The translations under genes and the position numbers were made by a program. Below the pieces are notes generated by a model. That model did no database searches, was not told the origin of the DNA, and saw only the letters and a program-made list of their open reading frames with translations. A DNA stretch of 9,707 bases from Bacteroidales bacterium UBA2295 (GTDB lineage: Bacteria; Bacteroidota; Bacteroidia; Bacteroidales; Tenuifilaceae): contig DDWD01000004.1 in NCBI GenBank assembly GCA_002345825.1, positions 1 through 9,707 on the forward strand, in the 5' to 3' direction. Shown here piece by piece: positions 6,507 through 9,707 of this stretch. The stretch's first letter is position 1. Every line of letters begins with the position of its first letter.

Positions 6507-8834
6507 ATGAAAATTCGAATGAAGATACGAAGCAAACTGTTGTTATCTGTTTTACTTATCACTTCAATTACCTATGCAGTTTCAATTGGCTATCTGATTT
6601 TTAAACTTGAGGATATTTCATTAAGGGAATCATTTGAAAAGGCCGACTTAAGTGCCAGTGAAAGCGCAAACCTTGTTCGCTCTCACCTTAACCACGATAT
6701 GGATATCTCCCGATCAATTGTCCATGCTTTGCATAATTTTAGAGAGATTCCCGAGGATCAGAGAGTTCGTTTTTTTAAGGAGATTATTTTTGGCGTATCA
6801 TATAAAAATCCTGATATCCTCTCTGTTTGGGGGAGTTGGGAAATTAATGCATTGGATAGCACCTACAAAAAGCCTTATGGTCGCCACCGTTTTACCTACT
6901 ATCGCGAGCAAGGTGAACTAAAGTACCAAGAAGCAACGCTGAACCTTGAGGGTGACGATGTTGGGAGCAGTTACCACAACATCAAACTCTCGAAACAAGA
7001 GGCAATGATTGACCCCTACTGGTTTAGCTATACCGATGATAGCGAGCAAATGCTAGAGGCGAGTACAGCTGTTCCCTTAATAGAAGGCGGCGAGTTCCGT
7101 GGACTTTTTGGAATGGATATCGTACTAAATAGTTACCAAACAATAACCACATCTATTCAGCCATTCGAGGGTAGCTATTCCATTATGCTATCAAATAACG
7201 GAACTATTGTTGGCCATCCAAACAGCGAACTCCTTGGCGATTTATTTGAAGAACATTTCAGTGAATTAGACAAATCTAACAATGTATCGGACAAAGTTTT
7301 AAGCGGGAACAACTTCTCTTTTAGTATGACTGATTCGCTTACGGGTGAGGAATATTATGCAACATTTGCTGCCATACCTATTGGGAAGACCAATACACCT
7401 TGGTCATTTGGTATTGTTGTACCCAAAAGTGTATTACTTAAGGAGGCCTCTACAATAATGCAGAACTCGCTAGTGTTAAGCATAATTGGCCTCACTTTGC
7501 TAGCCATTATACTGTGGCTAACGGCCTATAACATTACAAAACCACTGGTAAAGGCTAAAAATGTGCTTGGGGAGCTAGCCAAAGGAAAAATTGATGAGAA
7601 TAAAAAGATTATCTTACATACTGGAGACGAGATTGAAGATATCAGCCATTCGATTAACACGTTGATTGATGGATTGTCAAAGACCGCGCATTTTGCACGA
7701 GAAATTGGCAAGGGAAATCTTAATCAAAAATACAAAAAGCTAAGTGATGGTGATATACTTGGTGAATCGCTGCTAGGAATGAGGACAAGCCTAATACACG
7801 CTAGGGAACAAGAGGATGTTCGGAAAATTGAGGATGATAAAATTAGCTGGGCAACCTCTGGAATGGCTCATTTTGCTGAAATTCTCAGAAAGAATAATGA
7901 TAATGTGGACGAATTCTCCTACCAGATTATTAGTAATCTTGTGAAATACATAGGAGCAAATGTAGGTGCTCTTTTCCTTTTTAATGACGACGATTCTAAT
8001 GATCTTCACTATGATTTAGTAGCATCGTACGCATGGGAGCGCAGAAAATACGTTGAAAAACGTGTGGAGCTTGGTGAGGGTCTAGTTGGACGCTGCGCTC
8101 AGGAGAGAGAAACAATTTTCATGACCGATATCCCAAGTGATTATATTAAGGTATCCTCGGGGCTCGGTTACGATACTCCTACCTGTCTCCTAGTTGTTCC
8201 TCTTAAAGTTAACGAGATGGTTTATGGTGTGATAGAGCTTGCTGGTTTGGAAGAGTTTGATAGGCACATCGTATCGTTCGTCGAAAAGGTAGGCGAAAGC
8301 ATTGCGTCAACAATCTCATCTGTTAAGATAAATCTCAAAACCGTAAAACTTTTGGAGGAGTCACGCATAAAATCCGAAGAGCTTGCTGCACAGGAAGAAG
8401 AGATGCGACAGAATATGGAGGAATTACAGGCAACTCAAGAGGAATCGGCTCGGAAAAGTGCTGAAACCGATAGCATTATCAATGCACTAAACGCTTCGAG
8501 CTATGTTATTGAATATGATCCCAAGGGCAAGGTGCTATCGGTAAACGACGAGTATTTGAAGTTAACTAACCAAACCCCAGATCAACTAATTGGCACACAC
8601 CATGCAGATAATATTTTATTAGACGACAAGCAGCTTAAAGAGTACAATCAGTTTTGGACTGACCTTAACAATGGGATTATTAAGAAGGAGACTAGCCAAC
8701 TACAACTTGGCAGTAAGGTTTACACTTTTATTGAGACCTATTCGCCAATTTATGATGAAAACCGAATAGTAGTAAAAATACTAAAGATAGCACACAACAT
8801 AACCGATTTTATTAGTGAAGATAAGGCCAAGTAA
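6507..8834 (+). CDS. Membrane sensor: double Cache, two HAMP, GAF, coiled coil, PAS; no output domain
   Basis: A 775-residue inner-membrane sensory protein. TM1 (about 11-32) and TM2 (about 319-340) bracket a periplasmic double-Cache ligand-binding region (about 36-310). Its distal module holds DPYWFSYTDDSEQMLEASTAVP (in part 169-190) and GLFGMDI (199-205); its proximal module holds YSIMLSNNGTIVGHP (224-238). TM2 leads into HAMP (341-393, with ITKPL and GDEIEDIS) and a second HAMP-like repeat (394-432, EIGKGNLN and GDILGESLLGM). Next come a GAF domain (about 465-608, GEGLVGRCAQERETIFMTDI at 523-542), a Glu/Gln-rich coiled coil (about 608-655) and a PAS domain (about 656-768). No histidine-kinase, GGDEF/EAL, guanylate cyclase, PP2C or methyl-accepting signalling domain follows, so it presumably signals by protein contact. 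Ligand and partner are unknown. ATG 6507 or 6519 could start (MKIRMKIR); both precede TM1. It is a single-gene unit ending at a strong terminator. Confidence 0.9.
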   Translation: MKIRMKIRSKLLLSVLLITSITYAVSIGYLIFKLEDISLRESFEKADLSASESANLVRSHLNHDMDISRSIVHALHNFREIPEDQRVRFFKEIIFGVSYKNPDILSVWGSWEINALDSTYKKPYGRHRFTYYREQGELKYQEATLNLEGDDVGSSYHNIKLSKQEAMIDPYWFSYTDDSEQMLEASTAVPLIEGGEFRGLFGMDIVLNSYQTITTSIQPFEGSYSIMLSNNGTIVGHPNSELLGDLFEEHFSELDKSNNVSDKVLSGNNFSFSMTDSLTGEEYYATFAAIPIGKTNTPWSFGIVVPKSVLLKEASTIMQNSLVLSIIGLTLLAIILWLTAYNITKPLVKAKNVLGELAKGKIDENKKIILHTGDEIEDISHSINTLIDGLSKTAHFAREIGKGNLNQKYKKLSDGDILGESLLGMRTSLIHAREQEDVRKIEDDKISWATSGMAHFAEILRKNNDNVDEFSYQIISNLVKYIGANVGALFLFNDDDSNDLHYDLVASYAWERRKYVEKRVELGEGLVGRCAQERETIFMTDIPSDYIKVSSGLGYDTPTCLLVVPLKVNEMVYGVIELAGLEEFDRHIVSFVEKVGESIASTISSVKINLKTVKLLEESRIKSEELAAQEEEMRQNMEELQATQEESARKSAETDSIINALNASSYVIEYDPKGKVLSVNDEYLKLTNQTPDQLIGTHHADNILLDDKQLKEYNQFWTDLNNGIIKKETSQLQLGSKVYTFIETYSPIYDENRIVVKILKIAHNITDFISEDKAK

Positions 8835-8865
8835 ACACCACAATACAAACCAGTTAATTCAAATT

Positions 8866-8891
8866 AAAAAAGGGGCGAAAGCCCCTTTTTT
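8866..8891. terminator. Bidirectional intrinsic terminator
   Basis: A perfect 11-bp stem, AAAAAAGGGGC (8866-8876) with GCCCCTTTTTT (8881-8891), closes a GAAA tetraloop. Both strands carry a G/C-rich stem followed by six Ts, so it ends the sensor gene (stop 8832-8834) on the plus strand and the barrel gene (stop at 8902) on the minus strand. Confidence 0.97.
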
Positions 8892-8901
8892 AATAAATCT
8901 A

Positions 8902-9707
8902 TTACCTAAAGCTAACCCCAATCCCTCCAGAATAAAGTGCGTAATCGCCAAGGGTATAATCTGCATGAATCGAAATCACCCCCAAGCGGATTCGAGCACC
9001 AATATTGGCGCTAAATGATTTTTTTGGAAATTCCAGAGACAAAGGATCTTCATAAATGTCTGTCGATTCGTAAGGAGCTATTCCAACAGCATATTTTCCA
9101 CCAAGCCCAAGGCTTGTAATTGCTTGGCTATACCCTAGCCCAGCATATACACTGATAAGGGGAATGGTTTTCCCCACCAAAATTCTACCAGTTAAACCCG
9201 AGGCATTAAGGAAAAGCTTCTGGTTTTCAAAATCGGCCTGAGTGAATCCAGCAGGCATATCCGACGGACTAGGTGCATAGTTAATATCGTATTCGTAGCT
9301 AAAGTTGGTGTAACCAACCATAAACGAAAGATCGATTGGTAACTCCTTAAGTCCCGGAATGAAATCTTTAAACTGATTTTTAACAGCAATGCCCCACAGG
9401 TTTAGCCTTCCGTACTTGCCCAAATCGACCGGAGGTAAAAGCCTTATGGATACTTCAGTGCTCATTGGCAGCCCTACTCCAGCCTGAATAAATGGAATGG
9501 GCACAAGGGGAAGCCCTGCACCTTGGGGTAAATCAAACTCAATTGTTTCACCTTCAACATCTAGCATCACCGTTGGGCCAGCGCTCATTTCACCAGCAAT
9601 GGTAGGAGCCATGTTGTCCTGAGGATTTTTTAGCTGAATGGTTTGAAGATCAAGCTGTGAAACATCAAAAGTACGGGCGCTAACAGGCGCTACTGCTGCA
9701 GAGGCGG
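8902..9707 (-). CDS. DUF6588-like outer-membrane beta-barrel protein, N-terminus outside window
   Basis: The C-terminal 267 residues of a protein that looks like a Bacteroidota outer-membrane barrel of the DUF6588 type. The frame stays open from the stop codon at 8902 to the last full codon at the right edge. Upstream of the first ATG (9612) it still reads like protein (ASAAVAPVSARTFDVSQLDL, then QTIQLKNPQDN), so that ATG is internal and the gene is partial. The visible part has alternating amphipathic strands, many glycines and aromatic residues, repeated strand-turn units (for example LPIDLSFMVGYTNFSYEYDI, ISVYAGLGYSQAITSLGLGG, ISIHADYTLGDYALYSGGIG) and a terminal GVSFR. The C-terminal aromatic position (F followed by R) resembles a barrel-closing strand. 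A signal peptide is expected outside the window. Function is unknown. The barrel character is strong; the exact family name is less sure. Confidence 0.8.
   Translation of the reverse strand, partial: ASAAVAPVSARTFDVSQLDLQTIQLKNPQDNMAPTIAGEMSAGPTVMLDVEGETIEFDLPQGAGLPLVPIPFIQAGVGLPMSTEVSIRLLPPVDLGKYGRLNLWGIAVKNQFKDFIPGLKELPIDLSFMVGYTNFSYEYDINYAPSPSDMPAGFTQADFENQKLFLNASGLTGRILVGKTIPLISVYAGLGYSQAITSLGLGGKYAVGIAPYESTDIYEDPLSLEFPKKSFSANIGARIRLGVISIHADYTLGDYALYSGGIGVSFR

Noticed and set aside
6497..6604. Short 35-codon open frame starting at ATG 6497, upstream of and overlapping the sensor start
   Set aside because: It is in another frame over the signal-anchor region with no family resemblance. 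A leader-peptide role cannot be supported from sequence alone.
6507..8834. Calling the sensor a histidine kinase or chemotaxis receptor
   Set aside because: No H-box, N/G boxes or methyl-accepting hairpin is present, and the C-terminus ends directly after the PAS domain.
1..9707. A new defence or mobile system
   Set aside because: All genes belong to common chromosomal families, with ordinary terminators between them. No toxin-antitoxin pair, reverse transcriptase, nuclease-helicase set or integrase is visible.

Overview
The window looks like an ordinary chromosomal stretch from a Bacteroidota (Bacteroidetes) bacterium, probably Bacteroidales-like. The evidence is a DUF2027/Smr-type protein, a DUF6588-like outer-membrane barrel, about 400-residue QueA and 600-residue YgiQ proteins, A/T-rich translation starts without clear Shine-Dalgarno sequences, and several matches to the Bacteroidota -7 promoter element TAnnTTTG. 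There are no transposases, integrases, phage genes or CRISPR arrays, so nothing marks it as a mobile region. The family and order assignments are inferences from memory of these families.

Left part (1-2672). The left edge holds the 5' part of the RNase P RNA gene (rnpB, minus strand), recognised by its universal core GAGGAAAGTCCGGGC. It lies about 50 bases downstream of a minus-strand gene for a DUF2027 protein with a C-terminal Smr domain. That gene diverges from queA (tRNA queuosine synthesis), which starts at TTG. The two genes are separated by only 63 bases containing two face-to-face -7 elements that can hardly be used at the same time. A 13-bp stem without a U-tract follows queA.

Middle part (2673-6506). 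A YgiQ-family radical SAM protein on the plus strand converges with an exported M28-type zinc peptidase on the minus strand. They share a bidirectional terminator. Upstream of the peptidase is a gene-free stretch of about 450 bases. It carries an imperfect palindrome made of four CTTTGTG-like heptamers followed by four CACAAAG-like heptamers, and a good Bacteroidota promoter for the next gene.

Right part (6507-9707). A 775-residue membrane sensor has the order TM - double Cache - TM - two HAMP - GAF - coiled coil - PAS. It has no recognisable output domain. It converges, across a textbook bidirectional terminator, with a DUF6588-like barrel protein whose reading frame stays open through the right edge.

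The genes do not form one pathway: tRNA modification, tRNA processing, an unassigned radical SAM enzyme, peptide degradation, signal sensing and an envelope protein sit side by side. I see no convincing new multi-gene system. The points most worth a second look are the heptamer palindrome, the output-less sensor, the overlapping divergent promoters and the partial rnpB.
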